Notes under the pieces: generated by a model | What the model saw: the letters and a program-made list of their open reading frames with translations, nothing else | Told to the model about the DNA's origin: nothing | Databases searched by the model: none | Source: Megamerina dolium | Lineage: Eukaryota > Arthropoda > Insecta > Diptera > Megamerinidae | Direction of reading: 5' to 3' | NCBI GenBank assembly: GCA_963854835.1 | Contig: OY978530.1 | Coordinates: 5,014,501 to 5,078,500, forward strand | Length of the DNA stretch: 64,000 bases | Shown here: positions 30,963 through 43,999 of the stretch, one piece after another | How positions within the stretch are numbered: position 1 is the stretch's first letter | How the letters are laid out: every line of letters starts with the position of its first letter | Position numbers and translations under genes: made by a program

Positions 30963-32345
30963 TTAGTTTAACGATGGATTTGTGTTAGTGGAGCGATCGC
31001 TGTCCACCTTATTCTCCGTCTTTTGTCTTCCTGGAGAATTCGATCTTGATCGCTTTCGTCGTAGACGGCAGTCACGCGCCAGGTGTCCTGGTTTGTCACA
31101 AATGAAACACTTACCAGTAAACTTGTTTTCACGTCGACCTGTTGTTCTTCCTTCAGGCTGAACTACTGATTTTACTGCTTGACGCACTGCTTCAACCAGA
31201 TCTGTTGTTTCTGTTTCTAATTGGCGTACCCGTGGCATTGGTCGACACATGAAACTGGCGGCTTCAAACGTCAAGGCACTACTGACTGTTTCGGCATAAG
31301 TATTCCTGGGTGACATGACTAGGGCACGCTTTGTCTCTCCATCACGTATACCATCTATGAATGCCTCTATTTTTATTTTTTCGACGAACTCTTCCGAATT
31401 ACCGGAGAACGCTAGATGACATAAGCGCTCAATATCGGAAGCGAATTCCTGAAGACTCTCATTACTCCGTTGCACTCGCGATCTCAATTCCACTCGATGT
31501 AATTGACTCTTGTATTCATTTCCATATTTCCGCTGGAGTGTGTCCATCAGTGATTGGTAGCTACCACGATCTTTCTCTGGAATCATCTGTAACACTTCGG
31601 AAGCATTACCTTTTAATGCGACTATTAAAGCAGCAGTCTTGTCGCTATCATCCCATTGATTCTTCGAAGCGGTTGTCTCGAATTGAAGCTTGAAGATATT
31701 GAATGGCGTGCTTCCGTCAAATGTTGGTGGCTTTAGTTTGATTGTGCTTGAATCTCGAATCACTGATGTGGCTGGTCCATTTATTTTTAGTTGATTGAGT
31801 TCGTGCTGTAATTTCTCGAACTTATCTTCCAAGTCATCTACATGTTCCTTTAAATCCGTGACCTTTTCATTAATGGTTCCGGAAATTTCCTGAAATCTAG
31901 TCTCAATTCCTTTTTGTAGATTTTCGATGACGTGTTCTTGTCGAGCCGAACCTTCTTGAATTTCCATACGCAATTCAGCCGAATGTTCTTGAAGCTTGTA
32001 GTCAATTGTTTTCTGAAATTCTCCCATAGCGTTTTCTTGGCGAGACGCATTTTCTTGTAGCTTCGCATTAATTCCTTGCAGTTGCTGCTGCTGTTGTTGC
32101 ATCATGGATTTCATGAATTCCATGAGTTGACCACTCGAATCTATTTTGCTCTCTTCCTCAGCGTGCACAACTGCTTGTATATCGGCTTCCTCGAAGAACT
32201 CATGTTCTTCTACATTAATTCCCTTAGCCTCCATAGCTTGCCTCAGCCTCACCAGCAGTTCCGCCTTTGCACCTGATGACGATAGATTCATCTCTACCAA
32301 CAGCTTTTTAAGCTGGTCCACTTTTAGTTGGTCAATTTTCACCAT
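30963..32345 (-). CDS. Gypsy gag protein with SAP-like N-terminus, intact
   Basis: 460 codons from Met at 32345, 11 bases after the primer site. N-terminus MVKIDQLKVDQLKKLLVEMN with SGAKAELLVRL looks like a SAP DNA-binding helix pair. Residues about 90-185 are rich in coiled-coil heptads (QLQGINAKLQENASRQ). A retrotransposon-gag core follows (LKPPTFDGSTPFNIF, LQEFASDIERL), then one CCHC knuckle CFICDKPGHLARDC at about 31110-31069 and a basic tail. A SAP-like start is unusual for gag; in insects it is known in the Mdg3-like lineage, as I recall. Confidence 0.9.
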   Translation of the reverse strand: MVKIDQLKVDQLKKLLVEMNLSSSGAKAELLVRLRQAMEAKGINVEEHEFFEEADIQAVVHAEEESKIDSSGQLMEFMKSMMQQQQQQLQGINAKLQENASRQENAMGEFQKTIDYKLQEHSAELRMEIQEGSARQEHVIENLQKGIETRFQEISGTINEKVTDLKEHVDDLEDKFEKLQHELNQLKINGPATSVIRDSSTIKLKPPTFDGSTPFNIFKLQFETTASKNQWDDSDKTAALIVALKGNASEVLQMIPEKDRGSYQSLMDTLQRKYGNEYKSQLHRVELRSRVQRSNESLQEFASDIERLCHLAFSGNSEEFVEKIKIEAFIDGIRDGETKRALVMSPRNTYAETVSSALTFEAASFMCRPMPRVRQLETETTDLVEAVRQAVKSVVQPEGRTTGRRENKFTGKCFICDKPGHLARDCRLRRKRSRSNSPGRQKTENKVDSDRSTNTNPSLN

Positions 32346-32355
32346 CTTTACAGAA

Positions 32356-32372
32356 TCCCACTTCTGACACCA
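32356..32372 (-). promoter_or_regulatory. Gypsy primer binding site, tRNA-Leu type
   Basis: Minus strand reads TGGTGTCAGAAGTGGGA two bases from the 5' LTR. The plus-strand form TCCCACTTCTGACACCA fits the 3' end of a tRNA-Leu. The tRNA identity is from memory. Confidence 0.75.
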
Positions 32373-32374
32373 AT

Positions 32375-32812
32375 TGTTACGTTTTTATTCTGTGAACGTT
32401 TAATTCTATTTGAATTACCTTGTTCGATCACTGGATTCTGTTAATGATAACTGCAACACTTATTTTATACAACTATATACAGCAACAATTTATTTAATAA
32501 ACTCTATTTACAATCAACTCTGTTTATAATCAACTATTTACAATAACACTTTAATGTACTAGCAACTTTTGCCTCTGTATAGATGTTTGCGCATTCACGT
32601 TCGGAATTCGATTGATTGTCAATTCTCAACACTGGCTCTATTTATACTCTGTTGGCAACACCCTAGAATCTTCCTTTATCGAGATTCTTCTCTTCCTTTC
32701 TCGTTGGCTTGTTCTGGTTATCGCTCATTTCTTTTTGTTGACATTCGTTTCGATGCTGCCAATAGTGTCAGTCACAATAGTGATGAGTAATCAACTATCG
32801 ATACTCGTTACA
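32375..32812 (-). repeat. Gypsy 5' LTR
   Basis: 438 bp, TGTAACG to CGTAACA on the minus strand, followed by ATAT. Confidence 0.95.
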
Positions 32813-33077
32813 ATATGTTCACTGACACTATGTAGTTTTTTTTGTGTATTATTGTCTTTGCCGTTTTCTATATGTTGTTATTTATGTTAGTATAATGTAC
32901 TTATCGCAATGTAATTTATTTTTAGTTTTTGTACATACTCTTGCACATATTTATTTATTATGGCATTTTGCTTTATTTATTTTATCACTGATGTTTTGAT
33001 TATGTTAATTTTTACACTTTATATTGGTTTTTATATATTTATCACTTCACATATACGTATATAGGGCCGGTTTAAAG

Positions 33078-33095
33078 ATCCGGCTCGAAGGACCA
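33078..33095 (-). promoter_or_regulatory. Inner BEL primer binding site, tRNA-Tyr
   Basis: Plus strand ATCCGGCTCGAAGGACCA equals the 3' end of insect tRNA-Tyr with CCA, directly adjacent to the LTR at 33096. Confidence 0.85.
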
Positions 33096-33656
33096 TGAAT
33101 ATAACGCACTAGAAATTGAGTTTAACCATTTGATGATTTTAATCACAATTCATTTGTACGTATAAATTTTTAAGTAATCAAAACGATGCTTCTTTTATTC
33201 AACACTTTTAATGTTGTCAATCTTTTGTATGTAATGGCACAATATACACAATAGTATTACTGTATGTTTATACGTATGTACAATAAATAAGTATATAAAT
33301 CGTTTAAAGCACACAATATTTCGCACAACTTAATTAACACGATTTAGAATATAAAACTATCGAAAACAAATCTTTTGAATTGTTAAAAAATGAAAAAGGC
33401 GCGGAATGGCACGATCTCGATGGAAAAACTTCAAGGACCGAATGTATAGAAGATGATAACATCGGTCGATCATAACACGAACCGCGAAAACCCAACATAA
33501 AAGGTGAATTTATGTGGAGAGTTGGGTTGCCATATGGTAAGTATGAAAGGTAAGGTAAGTATAACTTGGTTTAGGGGGACGTAAGTATACTTAATTCATT
33601 ATATAAATTCTTCTTTCAGGGACTGACCATATGGCTTGTCTAAAGGGATTTAGACA
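33096..33656 (-). repeat. Inner BEL 5' LTR
   Basis: 561 bp, same length and apparently the same sequence as 18432-18992. Contains a GTAAGTATG and TTCTTCTTTCAGG pair that could serve as splice sites in a leader, though this is only a pattern. Confidence 0.95.
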
Positions 33657-33661
33657 GTTTG

Positions 33662-34573
33662 GATTACACTAATTACAAATTAAGGAGAATATCTGGCTTC
33701 ACAAACTAACAACAATACTTGGTATACTGTTTGGCACAACATCCATATTTCTCAAATGCAAATTGTTGCTTTTCCCCTCATAATAATAATTTATATATTG
33801 TTGATAAAAACCAATATTACGAATAATTGTCCTCCCTATTTGTTATAATTTTACTTAGCTTACATGCAAGGCCAACAACCTTGTTTTTTTATCAAATTCA
33901 CATGCAATTACCTGTTGTTGTTGACACTTGCATTTAATCTACCTGCAGTGATTTGTGTATATTCATGAACAATCAACAACAAGTACACTCAAAATTAAGC
34001 AAAAAGCTTTTTTGTCATACACAAGCAGCAACAAAGGAATTGACTTCGATTGCATTTGATTATAAGTATTGCGGTACTATATTATAACTAAATATCGTTC
34101 TCCCTATTTTTGGTATTGTACATTAGCAACAAATATACTTGCATTGTGCTTTATACTAGAAGTAGTATAACAACAACAACCCAGTGAGGAAAATAGTCAC
34201 TCTCTACTCCAAGTCTACTCTACTACCCAATATAATTTATTTTTTTTGTGCGAAATAATATAGAAAAGTTCTGAAAGTGCAATACAGTGGTTCCCAAATT
34301 TATATTCGGTACCGCGGTTATTTCCTTATACATATATCTTCTTGTATATTTATGTATAAATATCACATTTCTCATAAGTTCGCACACTGGCTTTACTTAA
34401 CTTTACTATTTAAGACTACGTCAGTTGGATTAATGTCTTGCCCGGCACATTTTGGCAACCCGTTTTTTGATAAATCGTGCAAACAGGCAAGTTAACTCCA
34501 GATTTGCCAGCAATTCTCTCTCATTTTCAAATTTATCCCGTATTACATCTGTGATTCTAAAATTGCCAATAGG
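33662..34573 (+). other. Outer BEL leader, right part
   Basis: Continuation of the outer element leader after the inner BEL duplication. AT-rich, with CAACAAC-rich patches. No protein recognised. Confidence 0.6.
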
Positions 34574-36300
34574 ATGTCAGCTTACGATCTCTTCAAAGCT
34601 ACCGTGGAAGATATTATTGAATTTGATAGCAATTTTCATGCCATCAACCCAGAAGCTCATGACAAAATTAGCTTGGAGGCACAGAAAAAACAATTTCAAT
34701 CCCTATGGAGTGATTGCAAAACGGCATATCACTCTCTCATAACAAAGGAAGTAGCTGAAGATGTTGACGTTAGTCAAATTAATGAAGCATATAGAGAGTG
34801 CCTAACCTCTTATGTCCGGTGCCTCTCTGCAATAAACGCCTATCTTCACGAGTTGAGTTCCGAAGTGGTACCCCTCGCAGTTTCCTCTTCTCCGGCAATT
34901 CCGAATCCACCCGTTGAGAGAGTAAATAATTAATATTCATTTCCTTCTATTCAATTGCCGCCATGTGATACAAAGTGCTTTTACGGGGATTACGTATTTT
35001 GGCCGAGCTTTAGAGATATGTTTACGGCCTTATATCGGAATAACCCCCGGTTATCCCCAGTCGAGAAATTGTACCAATTACTCCAAAAAACCCGTGGAGA
35101 GGCGCATAGCATCATTAAGTCGACTTCCCTGGCTGATGGCTTCGCGCTCGCTTAGTACAATCTTGAACAACGCTACGAGAACAAGAGGATACTTATAAAT
35201 ATCCCGTTAAAAAAAGTTTTCGATCTACAATCGGTTACCAATGAAACCGGTCCCAATTTAAAGCGCTTACAGCGCACCATTAACGACTGCATCACAAACT
35301 TGTACCTATGTTCAACAAAACTCCCCGATACAACCCTGTGCCTATGGAAGCAATCGTTGAAGGATAAGCGTGTAATTCCGAAGTAGAGCGATTTTGACAC
35401 TTTCTTATCTGAGCGTTATCAGACACTGAAGCCTGTTTCAGATATACGAAGTGGTCCTCGGCCATTCAGCCAGCCACTTAATCGACAACCCAGTCGATTT
35501 GATCCTCCCAAGCGATCCTACAATCCTACAGTGAACTTCCGAAAAGTAAACACGAGCTGCAAGAGCTTGTTCACGTGCTCGTTTTGCAGAAAACGCCATG
35601 ATTCCCTTCTTCACAGACTGGAAAACTCATCCAGCAGTCATCGTGAAGCAACCCATGTGCCAACTTCCCCTGCAACATCATGTGGACGATCTTGTCAGTC
35701 GTTCACGTCCCAGCTGCAAGCTGTTACTACTGAGAATCCCAACACAGCTTTGAATACAGCAAAATCTACAACAGCAGATTCCACAGTGCTCCTTGGAACA
35801 GCACTGATCTATATCCGACATCAGAACAAGACATTTAAAGCCCGTGCCTTGATCGACTCAGGCTCCGGAGCGAGCTTCATGTCAGAAGGCTTACGTAGCA
35901 GGTTGCGCCTTCCTGTTTGCGACGTTCGAGCTGATGTCACCGGCCTGAATAAGGTAGTTACGGCACATCCAACGAAAAAGTGTTCACTTGTGATCGGATC
36001 TCCGATTGACCCGAGGTTTTCATTGAAAGCTGATACTTTCGTATTAGAGAAACTTACGGAAAACTCCCATCACATTCGATATCTGCCAACTTACGTAAAG
36101 AGCTCTCTGGTTTACGATTGGCAGCTGAAAATCTACACAGAAGTTCCCCTGTGGATTTAATATTAGCAGCTGATATGTACTTCTCACTGGTACTCGAAGG
36201 AGTGAAAAAGGTATTCTTAGAAGTTTGATGGCACAAAACATTGTTTTTGGATGGATAATTACTGGTCGTTACACGAACTCACAATTACATAGAGCGGTTT
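34574..36300 (+). pseudogene. Outer BEL gag, knuckle and protease, broken
   Basis: One frame from ATG at 34574 to 36160 with three stops (near 34931, 35153 and 35383). It reads as BEL gag: MSAYDLFKATVEDII, then CDTKCFYGDYVFWPSFRDMF, LYQLLQKTRGEAHSIIKS, YENKRILINIPLKKVF, then a knuckle CSFCRKRHDSLLH (about 35580) and a protease with ALIDSGSGASFMS (about 35855). After 36160 two frame changes lead to FGWIITGRYTNSQL, which corresponds to the segment just after protease in BEL pol. The sequence then departs from the family. Confidence 0.8.
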
Positions 36301-36375
36301 CTTCATTCCATACTGGAATAAATTTCGTTAAATCCCCCTGTTCGTCTCACGTTCTCGAAGCACTACGGATCAGAT

Positions 36376-37640
36376 ACAAGTGAATAAGCGACAACATCCG
36401 AATTGTGCCGATAACTCCCCATCAACCATTAAAACTATTACTTCGGTGAATACTGCGATCACAAATACACGCTGCCCATTGTGTAGAGGCATGCACCCGC
36501 TGAGACGACATACAAATTTTTCCAAACACACAATTGAACAGAATACTCTTTGTGCATTAATATAAAATTTGCAGCAACTGCTTGGCAACATCACATACCG
36601 TTGCAAAGTGCCACAGCAAGTTTTCATGCCGTCTTTGTGGAAATCAACATAATTCACTGCTTCACAGAGCACGGTATGACCCTAATCCGAAGTTTAATGT
36701 TCGCCGTTTCTCAACTCTCTCTCCAGCTCCAAAAAACAGATCTTACAGATCTTGTAGAAAACGAAAGCAGCTCCCGACCAGGATGTCTACAACCCGTAGT
36801 AATACATTCCCTACAACGAAACTCAGCGAAAAGTGAGTTGGAAGCATCACTTCCCAAAGACGTCTCGTTCATTCGACGAGAGAAATAATTCACGAATTTC
36901 AACGCATTCGATCTCGCCCAATAGTGACCCTTACGATTACTATCACGGAAATGCTGATACGAGAATTGTGGCTCGGGCGTTATATAACCTTTTGAAGCCA
37001 CACCTATTTAATTCTATTTCCATCAATGTACCATATCTCAACTCGATACTTGATTGACAACTACGTTGACCTAAAATCCCGTACATCTGGTCTACGACTA
37101 GCCCTTATGGTTTATACTCTCTACTAACCCTATCTATCTACGATGGATGGAAAAAGTAGTTTGAGAAGCCACAAAGTTTACTGTTTGGAAACCCTCACAA
37201 ACTGAACTTCTAGATCACTACTCTAAGCGTGGAGGTGATCACAATAGTTATCTTACTTTGAGCAGATACATCTCATCTGTTATCGATCAACGTTCGTTCC
37301 GTGATCTCCAATCAACATACAACATACAACCCCCGATCCACACACCAACCCGAGAGCAAAGCGGAAAGTTCGACATTATACAATGCTCTCCCTAGATGCA
37401 AAGGATCAATCTTACAAATCGCATACAAGAAAAAGTCAACTCCCGTCTAAGGTATTTACCACCCGTAATACTTCTCGAACAGCGATATTTAACGGATTAT
37501 CGAGTTTTGCGCATCACTCCCTAAAAATGACAATGCATTCGATCCCGCCTAATACTGGCCCCCCAAAATTATTGTCACGTAATAGGTGATTTTAGGATTG
37601 TGGCTTGAGCAATATATAAGCTTCTGATGCCACACCCGTA
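36376..37640 (+). pseudogene. Second zinc-knuckle region in place of RT and integrase
   Basis: Frames give CPLCRGMHPLRRH near 36475 and FSCRLCGNQHNSLLHRARY near 36615, which resemble the knuckle at 35580. Downstream, two diverged stretches (about 36756-37015 and 37385-37650) share order and short matches (TACAACCCGTAGTAATAC-like, CATTCGATC(T/C)CGCC, GTGGCT(C/T)G), suggesting an old internal duplication. No RT, RNase H or integrase motif was found. Confidence 0.55.
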
Positions 37641-38210
37641 TTATGTAGCAACGTTTTGTCAGGTTATGCGATACCGACCGTCATACGCATTCCCGAATTT
37701 CTACGAAGTTTCAATGAAACTATGCACTGGCGTAGTGTATATGCATATGAATGATTCCATGTGTTATTTTCACATTATTTGCTAAATATTCATGAGCTGA
37801 GTCATATCATGAATCCAAGACATGCAGATTCAATCTGAGTTTAGAACTTGTCATGATCGTTAATATTCTGGCAATCCCGTCAATCTGGAATTATTAATGC
37901 TGCTAGTGTCCTACGAGCTCGAGGTTTGTCAACTCATCAATCAACATACTCAGCAGTCAACCCGTTTCTCACTCTTACAAGAGTCAAACTCTAGAATTCC
38001 GGCTTGAACTCCCTCACTGCTGATGCTGATCAACGTGAATCCGAAATGAATTAAGAATCCGAATACTTTAAGCTAATTTTAAGTATTTTTAAGATTAATT
38101 TTAAGTATATGAAATACCGTATTTTTATTTGTATTTACTTTTATATAATTATTTTTTTTCTCATTTCCTCAGTCTCGGGTGGAGGTTCCATCTCTTTGGC
38201 AGTATTCCTG
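37641..38210 (+). other. Outer BEL 3' untranslated region
   Basis: No protein recognised. Ends at the purine tract before the 3' LTR. Confidence 0.5.
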
Positions 38211-38224
38211 CAAGGGGGGCGGAA
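38211..38224 (+). promoter_or_regulatory. Outer BEL polypurine tract
   Basis: CAAGGGGGGCGGAA immediately before the 3' LTR, the expected plus-strand primer. Confidence 0.8.
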
Positions 38225-40522
<2,298 letters not shown>

Positions 40523-40879
40523 TATATATATATATAATATTACAACCGACTATCGACTTCAAAGAATCTTAAATTAAAAATGCCAAACGAAAATAATAAC
40601 TTCTTGCGCAAAAAGCAATCATTGGATTTATTCATAATTCCATCAAATAAGTGCTTATAATTTTTAGTAGGAGATGCTTTTATACGTACATGTTCAATTC
40701 CGGACGATGTACAGTGCTAAAGCTCTAAAGGGGTTTTGCTATGGTTGACTGACATGCCTCACACACTAATTTTCTACGACTTTGACTAGCCCCTGTCCGA
40801 GTTCTTTATAGGGGTTGGTATCGCTTTCTTTTTAGGTCTTTTAGGTACTCCCTTTCCATCTATAACTGAGCTCATGATG
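40523..40879. other. Unassigned stretch right of the Tc1 element
   Basis: Short TA run, then AT-rich sequence that may be the decayed 3' end of the BEL copy. No clear protein. Confidence 0.4.
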
Positions 40880-41770
40880 GAGGATCTTTAGTTTTTCACA
40901 ATGATTGATAAGAGATGTCATCGTTGCCAGGTTCGGGTAAACTAACTAAGGGAGAAAGTATCCAGGAGTAAGAGCTGAGAGTTCAGTTGGATATTGTGAT
41001 AAAGGAGACATAACGAGAAGATTTATTAAGATCTGAACACAATTCCAAGTGAATAGCTTTTGTTGAAAAGCAAACAAATCCGGCGACGTAAACTTTGAGA
41101 AATGTCGATGATCGCAGAAGCTTTTATTTGAATGGCAGTGATGGCTTGCAGCACTTAGGAGGTAGAGCACCTATTATTAGATATCACGATTTTTATTTAA
41201 ATTTGCGCAAATCTTCCATTGGAAAATACATTTTTTAATTTGGGGCTGGGAACAAAATATTTCTGTCAAACTACCTGAACATGAGTCGATGCTCTGCGTG
41301 AATTAAGATATAATGAGCAGTGTCTAGAGTTTTCGGATAAAATAGTGGAAAGACGTTCGTTATAGCTTAGGAGTGCGTTAACGAGTCTACCATTTAACCT
41401 CATAATTCCCGGTTAATCGAGAAATGGATTAAGACTGAGTAACGTGCTTTTATTACTGATTGGCATCGAGTGATATAACGACAGCCATTCACTCTGATAT
41501 GACCGTGATTGTGCCAGCATAATAAATCGTAGTTCGACGACATCAAGATATCATCTTGCGAAAGAGACGTACTATTTGCTATAGTCAGCATTTGAGATTC
41601 ACTTTGTACTCTATGTAGGAAGCGAAACACGAAAGGACGAAAAATGTTAGAGTAATATTCACGCCTATCATCTGTAAAAGCGCAACTTTAGCTTTTGTCA
41701 CCAAGAGATCTGACGAAACTGAATTGTTCAATTCTGTTCGAATATAGAGAGCTGCACAAGGCAAGAAACG
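40880..41770 (-). pseudogene. BEL/Pao pol fragment, inverted relative to 5228
   Basis: Minus strand carries MFRFLHRVQSESQML, SLSQDDI, the NGCRYITRCQSV stretch, integrase-core traces and, at the left, SPLSQYPTELSALTPGYFL, which matches the integrase end [19 protein letters not shown] of the inner BEL pol. Several stops and indels. Part of the inverted block shared with 3657-6010, but it extends further into the integrase. Confidence 0.8.
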
Positions 41771-41857
41771 CCCATTGTGATAGCACCCACTGTCGCTTGG
41801 TTGCTGACGTAGTTGTTGTAGTTGGAGAGACTATATGTGAGAATGTATCCGGTAAAG

Positions 41858-42170
41858 AATGATGCCGTTGGGGTTAGTGCGTTGACCTTCTGATCTGTAG
41901 GTCGTGGGTTCAATCCCCGGTTGAAGCATAACAAAATTTAATATCGAAAAGATTTTTCTTTCGAACGGTAACCACCTGCCGGGGAGAATTGGCAATTTTT
42001 CTGGCAGTAACAGATTGCCAAAAAATGCTTCTGAAAAGAGCTCTGTGACAAAACTTAGTTAAAGTGATGTCACAAGGGTTCTGCCGTTCGGAACGAGCTA
42101 ATATAAGTAGGTCCCTTATAATGCTGTCCAAATTAAACACGCACAACAGTATTGGAAGAGAAGCTCGGTG
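41858..42170 (+). mobile_element. tRNA-derived SINE inside the BEL fragment
   Basis: Retains the B box (GGTCGTGGGTTCAATCCC, near 41900) and the body (GAAAAGATTTTTCTTTCG, GTTCTGCCGTTCGGAAC, AAGAGAAGCTCGG). The A box is partly deleted. The 3' part differs from the copy at 45285. The flanks hold inverted CCCATTGTGATA and TATCACAATGGG at about 41770 and 42172. Confidence 0.8.
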
Positions 42171-42274
42171 GTATCACAATGGGACTTTCTGGCCTAAGCG
42201 TATCTTCTCAGAGAGAGAAGGCAGCCACATAACCTAACCAAACCATCCAAATACCAAAAGCTTTGGTTGTACTT

Positions 42275-42440
42275 ACTTACTTACTTATGTGGCCATTAAA
42301 ATCGAAAATCGATTTTAGGGTAACATGCATCACCAGCCAACTCTTGCCTTCACTTCGACACTCGCCTCCAACGCAAATAGATCCAAAGATCTTGTGTAGG
42401 ACTTTCTCTTGAAAATGTATATAACGCCGATTCAATAGTT
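42275..42440 (-). mobile_element. RTE 3'-end fragment, inverted
   Basis: Begins ACTTACTTACTTATGTGGCC and includes the KIFGSICVGGE coding piece on the minus strand. Counterpart of 4545-4755 within the inverted block. Confidence 0.8.
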
Positions 42441-42744
42441 TGACGGCTTGAAGGATCAATATTTAATTCGGAGGGAGTTTAATAAAAATTTTTTAAAACG
42501 TTTTTTTAAAAGAAAAACAGCTTATTTATTTTAGTGTAAAGGGGTAAATCATTCCGCATTGAGTTGAGAAAAAACTGTGGCGGTGAATCGGATGTATAAA
42601 AGTAAAATATAAGTACATAAGGATTTAAACAAAAGTTATAAAGAGAAAAACAAATAAAGGCTGTTTTAGTACAAATAAAGTTGAATATATAAGAAATAAA
42701 AAATCAAAACAATTATAACAAAATAAAAAAAAAAAATAATATCC

Positions 42745-43020
42745 ATTTAAACACCAAATTTAACAATTTCTTTAAATTGTTTTGGAATTCTTAGTTTGGT
42801 TTTTATTTTTAAAGACTCCGGTCTAGCTTTCCACTTTTGTAGAGGTTATTAATATGCAATCGGCAATAATATTTCAAAAAATATAATCCAGCCATGTGGA
42901 ATAGATAAGCCAAATTTCAAGTTTTCTACATTTACAGGTATTTCGATCATGTCATCTATATTGTTGAAATTCTTACTAGTGGTGCCATATAAATAAAACT
43001 TTTGTGTTGACGTAGTCGTA
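42745..43020 (-). pseudogene. Transib fragment, inverted copy
   Basis: Inverse of about 3995-4229: minus strand carries the GTTSKNFNNIDDMIEIP and LKFGLSIPHGWI pieces, with a short insertion near 42838-42870. The upstream half of the Transib remnant is absent here. Confidence 0.7.
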
Positions 43021-43032
43021 GTTAAAGCCTTA

Positions 43033-43296
43033 TAGCCTAGACAGACGGCAGCGTTAATCCGGATTAACGGCGCACTTAATCCGAATAAAATATTAACCTT
43101 ACAGACGGCAGCTTAGCGGATTAAGTAAACAGCTCATTGCTGTTTTATTAGGTTTGCTCACTTACATTACTATCACTATCAATTTCTGTCATCTGTCACT
43201 CTCGATATGAGAAAATCTACAAGAAGTACGTGAACTGAAAATTATCAGAAACTTGTAAATTGACATTCACAGTTTGTCATAGACAGCTGGATTTAT
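43033..43296. mobile_element. Harbinger-like MITE, truncated second copy
   Basis: Same element and same Transib insertion point as 3652-3988 (TTA target at 43030-43032 on this strand). The far end is lost at a TA-rich array. Confidence 0.75.
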
Positions 43297-43314
43297 TTAT
43301 ATATAAATATACAC

Positions 43315-43316
<2 letters not shown>

Positions 43317-43380
<64 letters not shown>

Positions 43381-43420
43381 TATATATATATAGATATATA
43401 TATAGATATATATATAGATA
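43317..43420. repeat. TA array with GATATATATATA units
   Basis: (TA)n followed by four tandem 12-base GATATATATATA-like units. Confidence 0.9.
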
Positions 43421-43423
43421 ACA

Positions 43424-43611
43424 ACTTGTCATGAAAAAGCTTCTAAAAGAACTCTGTGACAAAGCTCAGAAAAAGTGATGTCACAAGGGTTCTGCCGTTC
43501 GGAACCGGCTAAAATATGTAGGTCCCTTCCAATACTGTCCAAAATTTAACACGCAAAACAGTAATGGAAGAGAAGCTCTGGCAATCAGCCCTTTGGGGCT
43601 TTAAGTGCCAC
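43424..43611 (+). mobile_element. SINE 3' fragment
   Basis: Carries AACTTGTCATGAAAAAGCTT to TTTAAGTGCCACATATTA, the body and 3' end of the SINE at 45285 without its tRNA-like head. It runs directly into a TA array. Confidence 0.85.
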
Positions 43612-43932
<321 letters not shown>

Positions 43933-43999
43933 ATCTCTCAAAACGAATATTCATTTAGAAGATTTAACAAATGAAACATACTAATACAAGCTCATCATT

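Larger units (their letters stand above)
25659..32812 (-). mobile_element. Ty3/Gypsy retrotransposon (Mdg3-like), apparently intact
   Basis: Left LTR 25659-27340 is 438 bp once the RTE insert and its 13-bp duplication are removed. Right LTR 32375-32812 is also 438 bp, and the two look identical. Flanking ATAT at 25655-25658 and 32813-32816. Gag and pol are open, pol in the -1 frame. No env: only 38 bases lie between the pol stop and the 3' LTR. About 5.9 kb without the RTE. Confidence 0.95.
18432..33656 (-). mobile_element. Inner BEL/Pao retrotransposon, minus strand
   Basis: Two 561-bp LTRs (18432-18992, 33096-33656) that look identical, flanked by GTTTG on both sides (18427-18431, 33657-33661). 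About 8.07 kb after removing the Gypsy insert. Gag is intact. Pol carries a frame change, TAG, TGA and a further one-base shift. Inserted in the outer element's leader in opposite orientation. Confidence 0.95.

Noticed and set aside
41770..42185. CCCATTGTGATA / TATCACAATGGG as TIRs of a separate element
   Set aside because: Only about 12 bases match, and the interval is mostly SINE and BEL sequence. Possible, but not supportable.
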